Positions 18,269 to 27,310 of a stretch of 64,000 bases of DNA are shown here, piece by piece (the stretch's first letter is position 1; each line of letters starts with the position of its first letter). The position numbers were made by a program, and so were the translations under genes. The DNA comes from Anaerolineae bacterium (GTDB lineage: Bacteria > Chloroflexota > Anaerolineae > Aggregatilineales > Phototrophicaceae). The notes beneath the pieces were generated by a model. That model did no database searches, was not told the DNA's origin, and worked only from the letters and a program-made list of their open reading frames with translations. The stretch spans positions 62,001 to 126,000 of the forward strand of contig JAJDZV010000001.1 in assembly GCA_022824465.1 (NCBI GenBank). Reading direction: 5' to 3'.

Positions 18269-18951
18269 AACTGGGAAGCTATGTTGAGATTCTGAACTAT
18301 GTCGACGACGCCGAGGACGCGGGCGCGTACTACGAACGACTGGGCTTGATGAGGCTCGGCGACGACGTCTACACCGACGGGCGTTATCACCTGCATCTGC
18401 TGCCTGGCAGCGGACCCAACCCCAGCCTGCGTTATTTCGGCTGCGACCCGGACGCGCTGGGAGCCGCGGGCCTGGACGTAGCCGATGGCGCGCTCGTCAG
18501 CCCGGCGGGGATTCGAATCCTGCTGAGCAGCGATCCGCCGCCACGAGAACTGCCGCACGACAACGTGGCGCGCGCGCAGGACATCACGCGCTTGGGCAAG
18601 TTCGGCGAGCTATCGGCTTTCATCCCGGACCTGGAGGTCGAATGCGCCTTCTGGGAAGCGGCCGGTTATGATGTGCTGGGCAAATACAGCATGCCCAGTC
18701 CTTGGGGCATCTGGTGCGACCAGTTGTTTCTCATCGGCTTGCATCAAGACGATGTCGACGAGCCATTCGCCATCTGCCACTTCGCGCCGAATATGCGCGA
18801 GGTAAACGCGCAACTGCTTGAAGAAGGCTTTGACTTGAAACCCTTCGCAAGCGGCGACCTGCCCGCCGACTTGACCTACCAGAAACTGATGACCCCCTAC
18901 GGCATCATGTTCTATCTGTTCACCGGCGATATTTCCGACGCGCAGCCCTAA
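18265..18951 (+). CDS. VOC (glyoxalase/bleomycin-resistance) superfamily protein
   Basis: The 228-residue protein has two VOC-type beta-alpha-beta-beta-beta modules. The first begins LGSYVEILNYVDDAEDAGAY and the second begins GELSAFIPDLEVECAFWEAAG (split here by the family's linker). A metal site is suggested by YHLHLLPG, the EL of GELSAFIP, and the C-terminal YGIMFYLFTGD. No enzyme specificity is evident. The ATG overlaps the stop of the membrane protein gene by 4 nt, and GGAG lies 8 nt upstream inside that gene, so translation is probably coupled. Confidence 0.75.
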   Translation: MKLGSYVEILNYVDDAEDAGAYYERLGLMRLGDDVYTDGRYHLHLLPGSGPNPSLRYFGCDPDALGAAGLDVADGALVSPAGIRILLSSDPPPRELPHDNVARAQDITRLGKFGELSAFIPDLEVECAFWEAAGYDVLGKYSMPSPWGIWCDQLFLIGLHQDDVDEPFAICHFAPNMREVNAQLLEEGFDLKPFASGDLPADLTYQKLMTPYGIMFYLFTGDISDAQP

Positions 18952-19013
18952 GACAGATTGGCGGAAGTCTACACGCGCCAGCAAATACTGCTGAGCAAGC
19001 CGAGGAAATTGAC

Positions 19014-20033
19014 TTGACCGACGCCGGCATCACCCAAATCGCAAACGACATCATTCAGGTGCAAGTCCCCCTGCCCTATGCCTTGAACATTGTCAATTGC
19101 TACCTGTTGCGCGGCGCGACGGGTTGGACGCTCGTCGATACCGGCTTGAACACGGAAGCGGGACGGGCGCGTTGGAAAAGCGCGATGAGCGCCCTCGAAA
19201 TCACGCCCGGCGATATTGAGATGATCGTGCTGACGCATATGCACCCCGATCACTTCGGCCTTGCTGGTTGGTGGCAGCGGCATAGCGAGCCGCCAATCCC
19301 GCTCATCATTCCGGAGCGCGAGCAGCGTCAAATGCGGCCATTCTATGAGCGCCGCAATACGCCGCTGTATCATCAGTGGCTGCTCGAATGCGGCATGGAC
19401 GAAGCAGCGGCGGAGACCCTCGAGAGCGCGCTTCACAACACGCGCGACTTGACCCAGCCGCATCCCCGGCAACAGGAAACCCTCGAGGCGGGCGCCGTCA
19501 TCCGCTTGGGCGCGCGCCAGTTCCGCGCGATTCACGCGCCCGGCCACAGCGACGGCCAGATGATCTTCTACGACGAGTCTGACCGCTTGATGATCTGCGG
19601 CGATCATGTATTGATGCGCATCACTCCCAACATCGGCGTCTGGCCCCATTCCGAGCCCGATCCTCTGGGAAGATTCCTGCATTCGCTGCAGGCGCTTATG
19701 GCATTGGACGTGCGGCTAGCGCTGCCCGGTCATAAATGGCTGATCACCGATTGGCGCGGCCGGATCGAAGAATTGCTGGCGCACCATCATGCCCGCCTGG
19801 CGCTCACGCAGACAGCGCTGGAGACGGGCGCGCGGACCGTGCTTGCGGTGGCGGCGCAGCTCTTCGACATGGACCGACTGACGCCGCACGAATGGCGTTT
19901 CGCCCTGGCGGAGACCCTCGCCCATCTCGAGTATCTGCGGGAGACAGGCTTGGCCTCGCGCCGGACTAACGGACAAAAGGCGCCGGTTGAATGGCGCCCG
20001 CCGGGCAGTCGAGACGCGGCGATCGCGCCTTAA
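19014..20033 (+). CDS. MBL-fold metallohydrolase
   Basis: The 339-residue metallo-beta-lactamase-fold hydrolase binds two metal ions. The signature THMHPDHFGLAGWW (about residues 78-91) gives the HxHxDH ligands, HAPGHSDGQMIFYD supplies the next His, and the acidic and His ligands follow in ICGDHVLMRI. The C-terminal helical domain (EELLAHHHARLALTQ) resembles the group acting on thioesters or other organic esters. The start is a TTG at 19014 with GAGG 8 nt upstream; no ATG fits. It ends with a 4-bp overlap with the convergent glycosidase-like gene. Confidence 0.85.
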   Translation: MTDAGITQIANDIIQVQVPLPYALNIVNCYLLRGATGWTLVDTGLNTEAGRARWKSAMSALEITPGDIEMIVLTHMHPDHFGLAGWWQRHSEPPIPLIIPEREQRQMRPFYERRNTPLYHQWLLECGMDEAAAETLESALHNTRDLTQPHPRQQETLEAGAVIRLGARQFRAIHAPGHSDGQMIFYDESDRLMICGDHVLMRITPNIGVWPHSEPDPLGRFLHSLQALMALDVRLALPGHKWLITDWRGRIEELLAHHHARLALTQTALETGARTVLAVAAQLFDMDRLTPHEWRFALAETLAHLEYLRETGLASRRTNGQKAPVEWRPPGSRDAAIAP

Positions 20034-21403
20034 CGCTGCAGCGCCGCGATAGTCTCACAAGCCGGACAACTGCCGTCCTGTCTGATAATGGCGTAGCCGG
20101 CTTGCGGGTCTGCGCCATAGGTGTCGAAATCGACATTCCAGACGATCGCCAACTCAACCGGCATATCGCTGAAGTTTGCCATAATCGTAACCGCCTCAGC
20201 CAGCCAAGCGGCTTGTTCGGCGACCGATGTGGTTGAGGCCCAGGTAAAGCCGCGTGGCAGCGGACCATAGCCCTCCGGCGAGAGATAACCAATCTCGGTC
20301 ATGCACATCGGGATATCGGCATTGCGGAAGGGCCAGGCGACGCGCCTGAGCATCAGAATCAGATAGCGCGTTTCGTAGGTGTCGCGCGGGTCGCCGCCTT
20401 GGGCTCTTGGCGGCAGGATGCCCTCGTTGTAATGCACGCCAATGCAATCAGCATGGTTGGCGGCGCCGGCGTTCGCCATCTGCGCCATAAAGACGTTGTC
20501 GTCGCAGCCGCCCCAGGCGCAGCCGCCGAAAAAGCCGGTCGGGGCGGGCGCGCCAGAGATCACCAGCGTCTCCGGATTTACCGCCTTGATCGCTTCGTAG
20601 GCTGCTTTGAGCATGCGCGTGTAATTGGCGCCGCTGACTTGCCCGGCGGGCCATTCGCGGTCGATATTTGGCTCGTTCCAGATTTCAATCGCGTCAGCGC
20701 CTTGGCTAGCGAGATAGGCGACATATTCGGCGAAGTCGGCCACATAGCCGTCGAAATCGGCCGCCAATTGGTTCTTGTCCCCCTTGGCGCCCAGCAGCAC
20801 CTTATAGCCTAAGGCATGTGCTTCTTCGATGAGGTCTCTGCCGTCGGAAATGCCAAATTGCACTTGCTTCTTCACCCAGGTCATGCCGGAGGCGCGCAAA
20901 GCGGCTTGGGACTCTTCGTCGAAGTCCTGTATATGCCCGCCTAAAGGCAGGGGAAGCCGATTCTCGATGAACTCGACGGGCGCCGCCGGCGACTCGAGGA
21001 CCTGCACCGGTTCGGTGTTGATGATGCCGCCATCATTGTTGACCGCGATCGGCGCCAAGACATAATACAGGCTCTCTTGAGCGCTATTTACCGCGTGCAG
21101 CCGGATTTGGTAGAAGCCGTCTGTTAAGAGGGTCGTGTTCCACGTCCCGATGACATCGTCAACGACCGGCGACATCTGAAAACTGACGATCGGCGCCCAG
21201 GCGGCGTCGGCGGCGTCGACATAGGGCGCCGCTTCCACAAAGAACCACTGCTGATCGGGAATGTTGGCGCTGCCCCGAAGTTTGACCGCGCCGCTGACGG
21301 TATTGTAGACCGGATCCCATTGCAACATTAGCTCGGCCGGTTGCGCGGCGACGCCGCCAGCGAGCCCAAGAATGACAACCAGAAGAAGGCTTAGATGTCG
21401 CAT
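20030..21403 (-). CDS. Secreted glycoside hydrolase-like TIM-barrel protein
   Basis: The 457-residue exported protein has a clear signal peptide (MRHLSLLLVVILGLAGGVAA, then QPAEL) and an N-terminal beta-rich domain of about 120 residues. A catalytic-type domain follows with WVKKQVQFGISDG, KVLLGAKGDKNQL and IEIWNEPNIDREW. The NEP motif carries the probable acid/base Glu of clan A glycosidases such as GH5/GH39. A later CMTEIGYLSPEG may hold the nucleophile Glu. The sugar substrate is unknown. The ATG has a GGAG site 6 nt upstream. It lies convergent with the MBL gene and is not part of an evident operon. Confidence 0.75.
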   Translation of the reverse strand: MRHLSLLLVVILGLAGGVAAQPAELMLQWDPVYNTVSGAVKLRGSANIPDQQWFFVEAAPYVDAADAAWAPIVSFQMSPVVDDVIGTWNTTLLTDGFYQIRLHAVNSAQESLYYVLAPIAVNNDGGIINTEPVQVLESPAAPVEFIENRLPLPLGGHIQDFDEESQAALRASGMTWVKKQVQFGISDGRDLIEEAHALGYKVLLGAKGDKNQLAADFDGYVADFAEYVAYLASQGADAIEIWNEPNIDREWPAGQVSGANYTRMLKAAYEAIKAVNPETLVISGAPAPTGFFGGCAWGGCDDNVFMAQMANAGAANHADCIGVHYNEGILPPRAQGGDPRDTYETRYLILMLRRVAWPFRNADIPMCMTEIGYLSPEGYGPLPRGFTWASTTSVAEQAAWLAEAVTIMANFSDMPVELAIVWNVDFDTYGADPQAGYAIIRQDGSCPACETIAALQR

Positions 21404-21617
21404 CTGCGCTCCATTTCGCTCGTGAGTATCGCCCCGATTATAAAGCAGGCGGCGTAAGGCGGCTATTGTCGAATGCGACCGAACGAACGGCAGTCGGAAA
21501 CGGCGCGACGAAATCGCGAATTACAACGGAAATCATTGGTCGAATCTGCACTGTTGGTTTACAATTTTGCGAAATCTTCAAGGTGGCGCGCGGCGCTGCA
21601 AGAACGGAGTTGGCGCA

Positions 21618-23009
21618 ATGGTGATGATTCGCGCTGCCGCCACGGCAGAAGAAGAGATTCTCGCTCGCTATGAGGAGCGCACAGGCGCGTCGCGCTTTCG
21701 GCATGAGGAGGCGCGACGATACATGCCAGCCGGCGATACTCGCGCGGCCACCTTCTATTCGCCCTATCCGACCTACATGAGGGCCGGCGACGGCGCCTGG
21801 CTCAGCGACTGCGACGGCAACCGCTATCTCGATTTGCTGAACAACTTCACATCGCTCGTCCACGGGCACGCGCAGCCGGATATCGTCGAATACGCCGCCG
21901 ATCAGTTGACGCGCGGGACGGTCTTCGGAACGGCTGCCGAGCCGCAGGTGGCGCTGGCCAAGCTCTTGGTCGAACGCGTGCCGAGCTTTGAAATGCTGCG
22001 CTTCACCAACTCCGGCACCGAAGCGACGATGATGATGATGCGGGCGGCGCGCGCCTACATGGGGCGCGACATCATTGTCAAGCTGGACGGCGGCTATCAC
22101 GGCTCGCACGATTTCGTCGAGGTGAGTGTCAAGGCGGATCTGGACGCGAGCCTCGAGCCGACGGCGCATCTGGAAGGAAGAGGCGTCCCGGCAGCCGTGC
22201 TTAACGCGGTCATGGTAGCGCCATTCAACGATTTGCCCGCGATGGAGCGCTTGCTTAACCGGCATCACGAGCGGATTGCCGGCATCATCCTCGAGCCCAT
22301 GCCGAACTCCGGGGGCATGGTGCCGCCCGCGCCGGGTTATCTGCGCGGTTTGCGCGATCTAGCGGACACATACGATGTGCTCTTGCTCTTCGACGAGATC
22401 GTTACGCTTCGCCTCAGCAGCGGCGGCTACCAGGCAATCGCGGATGTCCGGCCGGACTTGACGGCGGTGGCCAAGATCATCGGCGGCGGCTTCCCGGTCG
22501 GCGCTTTCGGCGGACGCCGAGCGATCATGCAGCTCTTTGATCCGCTTCGGGACGCGGATGCCCTCTTTCATAGCGGCACCTTCAACGGCAATAACATGAC
22601 GATGACGGCGGGCCTGGAATCCATGCGCCGCTTGGATGAGACGGCTATAAGGCGCATCAACCGCTTGGGCGAACTGCTGAACGACGGGATCAACCGAATC
22701 TTCAAGACCCTCGGTATCCGAGCGCAGTGCCTGGGTTACGGCTCCTTGCAGCAGATTCAATGGACCGATGAACCGCTGGCCACGCTGGCGGATGCGCGCC
22801 GCGCCAGCGAACGCGCGGGCAAACTGCGCGACCTGCTGCATTTGGAGTTGCTGAACCGCGGCGTCTATACTAGCAATCGCGGCATGTTCAGCATCTCGAC
22901 GCCGATGACCGAGGCCGAGATTGACTACGCGCTTTCGGCATTGGAAGGGGCCCTGGCTCTGCTGAAGGCGACTATGCGCGAAGTCGCGCCGCAGCTGCTG
23001 CGGGCGTAG
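21618..23009 (+). CDS. Class III aminotransferase, glutamate-1-semialdehyde aminomutase-like
   Basis: The 463-residue PLP-dependent protein shows AGDGAWLSDCDGNRYLDLLNN near the N-terminus, FTNSGTEATMMMMRAARA for cofactor phosphate, and DGGYHGSHD. LLLFDEIVTLRLSSGG holds the Asp that pairs with the PLP nitrogen, and AKIIGGGFPVGAFGG holds the Schiff-base Lys. These match HemL and related 2,1-aminomutases or aminotransferases. The LRLSSGG stretch differs from the VR-type sequence of true HemL, and no haem genes adjoin, so a paralogous transaminase is as likely. The start at 21618 has GGAG 8 nt upstream; the longer open frame begins at 21567. Confidence 0.8.
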   Translation: MVMIRAAATAEEEILARYEERTGASRFRHEEARRYMPAGDTRAATFYSPYPTYMRAGDGAWLSDCDGNRYLDLLNNFTSLVHGHAQPDIVEYAADQLTRGTVFGTAAEPQVALAKLLVERVPSFEMLRFTNSGTEATMMMMRAARAYMGRDIIVKLDGGYHGSHDFVEVSVKADLDASLEPTAHLEGRGVPAAVLNAVMVAPFNDLPAMERLLNRHHERIAGIILEPMPNSGGMVPPAPGYLRGLRDLADTYDVLLLFDEIVTLRLSSGGYQAIADVRPDLTAVAKIIGGGFPVGAFGGRRAIMQLFDPLRDADALFHSGTFNGNNMTMTAGLESMRRLDETAIRRINRLGELLNDGINRIFKTLGIRAQCLGYGSLQQIQWTDEPLATLADARRASERAGKLRDLLHLELLNRGVYTSNRGMFSISTPMTEAEIDYALSALEGALALLKATMREVAPQLLRA

Positions 23010-23075
23010 GCCGATGGCGCGCGGTCCAAGCGCTTGCCTTTAGTCAAGCGGTGAAGCCGACGCAAATGTCTTTTT

Positions 23076-23103
23076 GGCAATCTGGCAATCTGGCAATCTG
23101 GCA
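23076..23103. repeat. Short tandem repeat (ggcaatct) x3
   Basis: GGCAATCT occurs three times head to tail at 23076-23099, followed by a partial fourth copy. It lies in the 257-bp intergenic stretch between the aminomutase-like gene and the convergent epimerase, where I see no gene, promoter pair or clear terminator. The repeat may be slippage-prone noise. Confidence 0.8.
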
Positions 23104-23266
23104 GCGCGGCGAAGCGCCTAAACCGCGGACGATGGCGAAACCGACCTAGGCCTTCATGGCATCAGCCTAGCGGATTGCGCGGCGCGATAGGCGACCATAA
23201 AGTCGCGCATTCAAATATCAGTTTGACCAGGAGACGTCGCCCAAGTTTACAGACGCCGATGTGGAA

Positions 23267-24112
23267 TCAGCTCACACCAGCCGCGCGCATATGCGCCTGG
23301 ATCAGATCAAAGAAGCGCTCTTCCGAATTATCCTCGGGCGCGTAGCCGATGACGCGGCGGGCATTGGCGATGCTCCAGATCGCGTGGGGATTGGCGCTGA
23401 TGCCATAGAAGATCTGGAAAGGCACGCCCAGTTCATCGCGAATATCCTCGGTTTCGATGCTCTTGATGAAAAGCTGCGACATATCGCGCTGGCTAATATA
23501 GACAGCCAGGGCGCGGCGCATCCGGCGCAAGTCGCCCAAGGGGGCGTCGGCGACATCGGTCTCGCGCGGACCGCCGATGCGAATCTGCGCGTTTCCCAGC
23601 GGACGGCCGCCGTGCGTGACGCCGCTGGCGAAGACTTGACCGATCTGCTCAAAGGCGATCTTCGCCCAACCATACCAATTGTCGGAGGCGTTCATCTCCG
23701 GCGTGACCATCGGCACGGCGCCGTCAAGCGCGTAATTCTCGTAAAAGTCGGCGGCGTGATTGGTGCTGGCGGCGACCAGGCGTCGTGCGCCTTCTTCCCA
23801 GGCGACCTGGTAGACATTGTAAGCCAGCTGCAGGTTTTCCAGTTCGGAGGAAAAATAGTCATCGTCGCCTTGATCGTGGATGCGGTAGTAGGCGCAGTGG
23901 ACGACGGCGTCGGCGCCCTTGAAGTGGCGGCGGTACTGGTCGCGATCTCGGTCCAGCAAGTCGGCGACCTGGATGCCGTCGACTTCCTCGCCGCGCGAAT
24001 CTGTGCTGCGGGCATCAAGGAGGGTCAGGTCGTAGCGTTCGCGCAGGGCGGGGAGCAGAACGCCGGCGATCGTGCCGCTGGCGCCGGTGACGACAACTTT
24101 GCGTTTTGGCAT
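23267..24112 (-). CDS. NAD-dependent epimerase/dehydratase (extended SDR)
   Basis: The 281-residue Rossmann-fold protein has an N-terminal VVVTGASGTIAGVLLPAL giving the GxxGxxA cofactor motif. An acidic residue follows at the end of strand 2 (LTLLDARS), which favours NAD over NADP. DAVVHCAYYR follows strand 4. The active-site Ser-Tyr-Lys region is AASTNHA followed by WYGWAKIAFEQ (YxxxK). The sequence resembles the NAD(P)-dependent oxidoreductases of sugar or uronate metabolism, but the substrate is not evident. A strong AAGGAG site precedes the ATG. It is transcribed away from the amber-interrupted small gene. Confidence 0.85.
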   Translation of the reverse strand: MPKRKVVVTGASGTIAGVLLPALRERYDLTLLDARSTDSRGEEVDGIQVADLLDRDRDQYRRHFKGADAVVHCAYYRIHDQGDDDYFSSELENLQLAYNVYQVAWEEGARRLVAASTNHAADFYENYALDGAVPMVTPEMNASDNWYGWAKIAFEQIGQVFASGVTHGGRPLGNAQIRIGGPRETDVADAPLGDLRRMRRALAVYISQRDMSQLFIKSIETEDIRDELGVPFQIFYGISANPHAIWSIANARRVIGYAPEDNSEERFFDLIQAHMRAAGVS

Positions 24113-24279
24113 GGGGGTTCTCCTTGCCGAGTGTGAGATGATGGAGGTTTAGTGTGCATGTTGCTGTATAATCGTTGCGAAGTCAAACCTGAGAGTCGGC
24201 AGAAGTCGCTGACATCGTCGTAATGCTGTGCGCAAAAGATGAGTCTGATAGTCAAGCGCTTGGCGACAGGAATTCCATC

Positions 24280-24537
24280 ATGAATGACAATGCGAAGGAA
24301 ATCGCCGAATAGTATGCCCTGCCCGAACGACCATTTCTGTATGGCATGGCGAGCGCGTTTGACATGTTTGGCGTGCTTGGGCGCAAGCGCAGGGAGAAGT
24401 TGCTGGCTAACCTTTTGGCTTATTTTGAGAGCCACGAACGGAATACCTTGAAGGATGCATGGGCCCAAGTGGGTCTGAATCTCTATCACGCCATCAAGCT
24501 GTATGAAGACTCGGAACGTGAAAGCAGACTCGAGTGA
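24280..24537 (+). pseudogene. Small gene of unknown family interrupted by an in-frame amber codon
   Basis: From the ATG at 24280 (AGGA site 8 nt upstream) the frame reads MNDNAKEIAE, meets TAG at 24310-24312, and then continues without further stops as YALPERPFLYGMASAFDMFG to the TGA ending at 24537. The next in-frame ATG (24346) has no ribosome site. The YALPERPFLYGMA segment looks like a genuine N-terminus spliced onto the first ten codons, so the intact product would be about 85 residues. The stop could be a nonsense mutation, a sequencing error, or a recoded amber codon. The downstream DUF2335 gene overlaps by 4 nt (GTGA), so translation of the two is probably coupled. Function is unknown. 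Confidence 0.6.
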
Positions 24538-25139
24538 CAGACCAACCAGACACCGCAGACGACGAATCCACGCAAACATCTACGCCAAATAGCCTCAAAC
24601 TACCCGCAGATTTGCTTGCGGCAATACCAGAAGAACAACGAGAAGAGTTCAGTCAGAAATTCGGCGAGCATCTGGTTTCGTTCAGCCGGGAAAAACTATA
24701 TTCGGGTCCGCTATTGCCTTCGAGGGAAGCGGAGCGCTGGGAGAAGCTGGTATCCGGCAGCGCAGTGAGAAACTTCGACCTTATTGAGAAGATTCAATTG
24801 AGACGCATGGAAACGCAAGATCGTGTTCTCACATTGACCGAGGAAACTTCCCGACACGATACGCAAATCGCAATGAAGCAGCACGATGACGAAGTAGACT
24901 TGACTAGAACCGAGTTGAAGAACAAAACCGATGAAGTCAAGCGAGGACAGCATATTGCGTTCGCCATCTCACTACTAATCATTCTGGGCGGGTTCACAAT
25001 GATACACTTGGGCCGCGATATTGGCGGTATCGCATCCCTGTTGGTAGGCGCGGCGTCTGTAGCCGGGATCTTCATCATTCAATTGAGAAAGGGAGAAACA
25101 TTCCTAGCACAGACAGATCGTGACGGTCAATCAAATTAA
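24534..25139 (+). CDS. DUF2335 domain membrane protein
   Basis: The 201-residue protein has a charged N-terminal half and two C-terminal membrane helices (about residues 141-160, AFAISLLIILGGFTM, and 165-184, GGIASLLVGAASVAGIFI). The conserved block YSGPLLPSREAERWEKLVSGSA followed by a predicted helix (RRMETQDRVLTLTEETSRHD) is the DUF2335 pattern of uncharacterised proteins often found on mobile elements. The GTG start overlaps the preceding small gene's stop (GTGA). It converges with the downstream membrane protein gene, overlapping by 4 bp. Function is unknown. Confidence 0.75.
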   Translation: MTDQPDTADDESTQTSTPNSLKLPADLLAAIPEEQREEFSQKFGEHLVSFSREKLYSGPLLPSREAERWEKLVSGSAVRNFDLIEKIQLRRMETQDRVLTLTEETSRHDTQIAMKQHDDEVDLTRTELKNKTDEVKRGQHIAFAISLLIILGGFTMIHLGRDIGGIASLLVGAASVAGIFIIQLRKGETFLAQTDRDGQSN

Positions 25140-26905
25140 TCAGTTTCAGCGTCGTGATTTGGCAGCACTCTGTAGAGCTGTATCCTGCCCTCCTCAACGA
25201 CCAATTTCAGACGCAAATCACTTGGCAACTCATCACCACCAGACCAAAGCACATAGTCCGCGTCTGCAATGTCCACATCGGCGCGGTCCAATAGACGCCA
25301 TTCGAAATAACGCACGGCGCGAAAGTCCGGCGCGCGGCGTTCAGCAAACACCGGCAGCCAGGCATTGCCATCGGCAGCCAGCACCAAGGCGTCGGGCGGC
25401 GTGTTTTCGCGCAGCCAGGTCATCGCCTCGAGTTCGTCGCCAGTTATCGTCGCGGGCGGCAAGTCAAGCGCCGGGCGCAGGGCGTTAAGCAAGGGCTGAA
25501 AAGCGCTGCCAACAAGCAAAATGAGAAACGCAGAAAGCGCCATCAAACGATAAGCCAAGCGGCGCAGCCTGTATTTAACCATCGTTGCAACGTGCGCGTC
25601 CCAGATCCTCAACAGGGCGAGACCAGCGAAAAAAGCGTAGGGCAGGATTGATCCGTGGCGCGCGAGATTCGGCGCGTTGGTCAGCGCGCCCAGGGGCGGA
25701 GCTATTGAGCCCAAGGCGCCGATGAGCGATGCTTCGACTACGAGCAGCAGCCAGACAAGCATCAGACGCGATGCCCGGCGCAAGGAGCCACGGGCGCGCA
25801 ATCCGCTCCACATGCCGTAGACTGCCAGCGGGAGAATGAAGGCGCCTTGATCTCTGGTCATGTGGCTGAGGTTGTTGAGTTCCGCCGTGAAGGGAGACGG
25901 GCTGATGGGCAGCATCAGGGGCAAGTTCTTGAGTAGCCAGGGCGCAATGCCCAGCAGCGCCGCCAGAGGCAGGCCAAAGGTTAAAGCAAGGCGCGATTCA
26001 AGCGTGATGGCGTAATGACGATCGAGCCAGGCGACGCCGAGTATCGACAGAAAACCGAAGAACGCGACCAGGCTCAGGCTAAGGTTGGTGATGATGACCG
26101 CGCCCAGCATCAGACCGCCGGCGACCAGATCGGCCAGGTTGAATTGACGCAGCAGGCGCAGCGCATATAGCAGAAACGCCGCCGTGAAAAGCAAGGCCAG
26201 CAACTCGCTGAAGTGGCCGTCGAGGAAGCTGCGGTGCATGCCGGCGCAAAGCAGGAGCGCGATAGCCATGGCGCGGCCCAAGCGCTTGTCATGCAGCTCG
26301 GCGCCGAAGTCGTATGCCAGCCAAACGAGCAAAAAGACAACGACAGCGGAGATGCTGAGTTGGATGAGCGGTATGTTGTGGTCGAGCTGCAGACTGAGAT
26401 AGGCGGATAGGGCGTGGAAGCCGGGCGCAACGACGACGCCCGACTGCGGCGCGAATGGCGCGAGCGAACTGAAGGATTCGCCTTCGCGCGTGGTCAAGCT
26501 GTGGAAGGCGGTGATCTGCCCTTGTACACCCAGGGGCGCAGCCAGGTGAAAGAGCGGCGTGATGACGACGAGGGCGACCAGCGCGAAGAAAGCCAGATCT
26601 TCCGGACCGGGCCAGCCTTGGTCGTGATCGGCCAGTCGTTCGCCGCGCGCCTCGGCCCGCGCCTGGGCAGTCGAGAGCGTACCGCCAAGCACAACGCCTG
26701 AGAGCAGCGCGAAGAGCATATAGTCGATCACCAGGGTGTCCCAAACGAAGGCTTCGGCGTAGAAGACAGCGCCACCCGTGACCAGCGCCAGGCAGAGCGT
26801 CGCCGAAAGGGCGATGCGGGGTTGAGCGGTGCGCCAGGCTGGCGATAGCATCGCGCCCGCGCCGAGCAGGACTGCCCCGAAGATGAAAACGACGAAGAGG
26901 CTCAT
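25136..26905 (-). CDS. Polytopic membrane protein of unknown function, GT-C-like topology
   Basis: The 589-residue protein has about 13 hydrophobic helices, beginning MSLFVVFIFGAVLLGAGAM, and a soluble C-terminal tail of about 100 residues. The tail includes EAMTWLRENTPPDALVLAADG, a motif common to the C-terminal domains of Chloroflexi and cyanobacterial GT39-like membrane proteins. I cannot identify the catalytic acidic loop of a true glycosyltransferase, so the function is left open. The ATG lies 15 bp after the VapC stop and has no Shine-Dalgarno sequence. The first 15 codons also occur as a ghost copy at 27611-27656, so a duplication breakpoint lies in this gene. Confidence 0.75.
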   Translation of the reverse strand: MSLFVVFIFGAVLLGAGAMLSPAWRTAQPRIALSATLCLALVTGGAVFYAEAFVWDTLVIDYMLFALLSGVVLGGTLSTAQARAEARGERLADHDQGWPGPEDLAFFALVALVVITPLFHLAAPLGVQGQITAFHSLTTREGESFSSLAPFAPQSGVVVAPGFHALSAYLSLQLDHNIPLIQLSISAVVVFLLVWLAYDFGAELHDKRLGRAMAIALLLCAGMHRSFLDGHFSELLALLFTAAFLLYALRLLRQFNLADLVAGGLMLGAVIITNLSLSLVAFFGFLSILGVAWLDRHYAITLESRLALTFGLPLAALLGIAPWLLKNLPLMLPISPSPFTAELNNLSHMTRDQGAFILPLAVYGMWSGLRARGSLRRASRLMLVWLLLVVEASLIGALGSIAPPLGALTNAPNLARHGSILPYAFFAGLALLRIWDAHVATMVKYRLRRLAYRLMALSAFLILLVGSAFQPLLNALRPALDLPPATITGDELEAMTWLRENTPPDALVLAADGNAWLPVFAERRAPDFRAVRYFEWRLLDRADVDIADADYVLWSGGDELPSDLRLKLVVEEGRIQLYRVLPNHDAETD

Positions 26906-27031
26906 TGCACCGGGGAGAGGCTACCAGACGCGCTGGATGCGATACTGGTCGAAGGCGGCGTCATTGGTGATGATGGGCAGATTCTCCGCGAGAGACTGAG
27001 CGATAAGCAGCCTGTCGAAGGGGTCGCGGTG
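26860..27031. repeat. 172-bp direct repeat, copy A (3' end of vapC plus 5' end of the membrane protein gene)
   Basis: Bases 26860-27031 match 27611-27782 with about five substitutions and no gaps (offset 751 bp). The repeat holds the last 36 or so codons of the PIN toxin, the intergenic bases, and the first 15 codons of the downstream membrane protein. This copy is the one whose membrane protein frame is intact. Confidence 0.9.
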
Positions 27032-27310
27032 AATGGGCGGAAGATCAGCTACGAGCTTAAGGTGGGATATGTTAATGTTCAAAAGTTGAAAGCGGTTGGT
27101 ACCCAACTGCTCGTCAATGAAATCAGGAAACGATTGCCGTAAGAACAATCCCCGGCCAAGACTCACTTTTATTGCGATTTCCCAGACGCTTGCTAGGCTC
27201 AAGAGGACGGCGTTGTCGTAATCCATCAGGATTTGCGCAGCGGCGACGCTCAACCTATCGTCGTTATACACGAACCACAGGAATGATGATGTATCCAGAA
27301 GATAAGTCAT
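26921..27310 (-). CDS. vapC: VapC-type PIN-domain toxin, first module
   Basis: The 129-residue PIN-domain ribonuclease of a type II toxin-antitoxin system begins YLLDTSSFLW, with the first catalytic Asp. It has SLASVWEIAIKVSLG with the second acidic residue (Glu), and PPIHRDPFDRLLIAQSLAENLP with the third (Asp). ITNDAAFDQY gives the fourth. VapC toxins cut tRNA or rRNA. The ATG overlaps the antitoxin stop by 4 nt. The last 36 residues are identical to those of the second module, whereas the first 90 are clearly divergent, so this is a mosaic. Confidence 0.9.
   Translation of the reverse strand: MTYLLDTSSFLWFVYNDDRLSVAAAQILMDYDNAVLLSLASVWEIAIKVSLGRGLFLRQSFPDFIDEQLGTNRFQLLNINISHLKLVADLPPIHRDPFDRLLIAQSLAENLPIITNDAAFDQYRIQRVW

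Noticed and set aside
23076-23103. GGCAATCT tandem repeats considered as a CRISPR or origin iteron
   Set aside because: Unit of 8 bp without spacers, only three copies, no cas or replication genes nearby.
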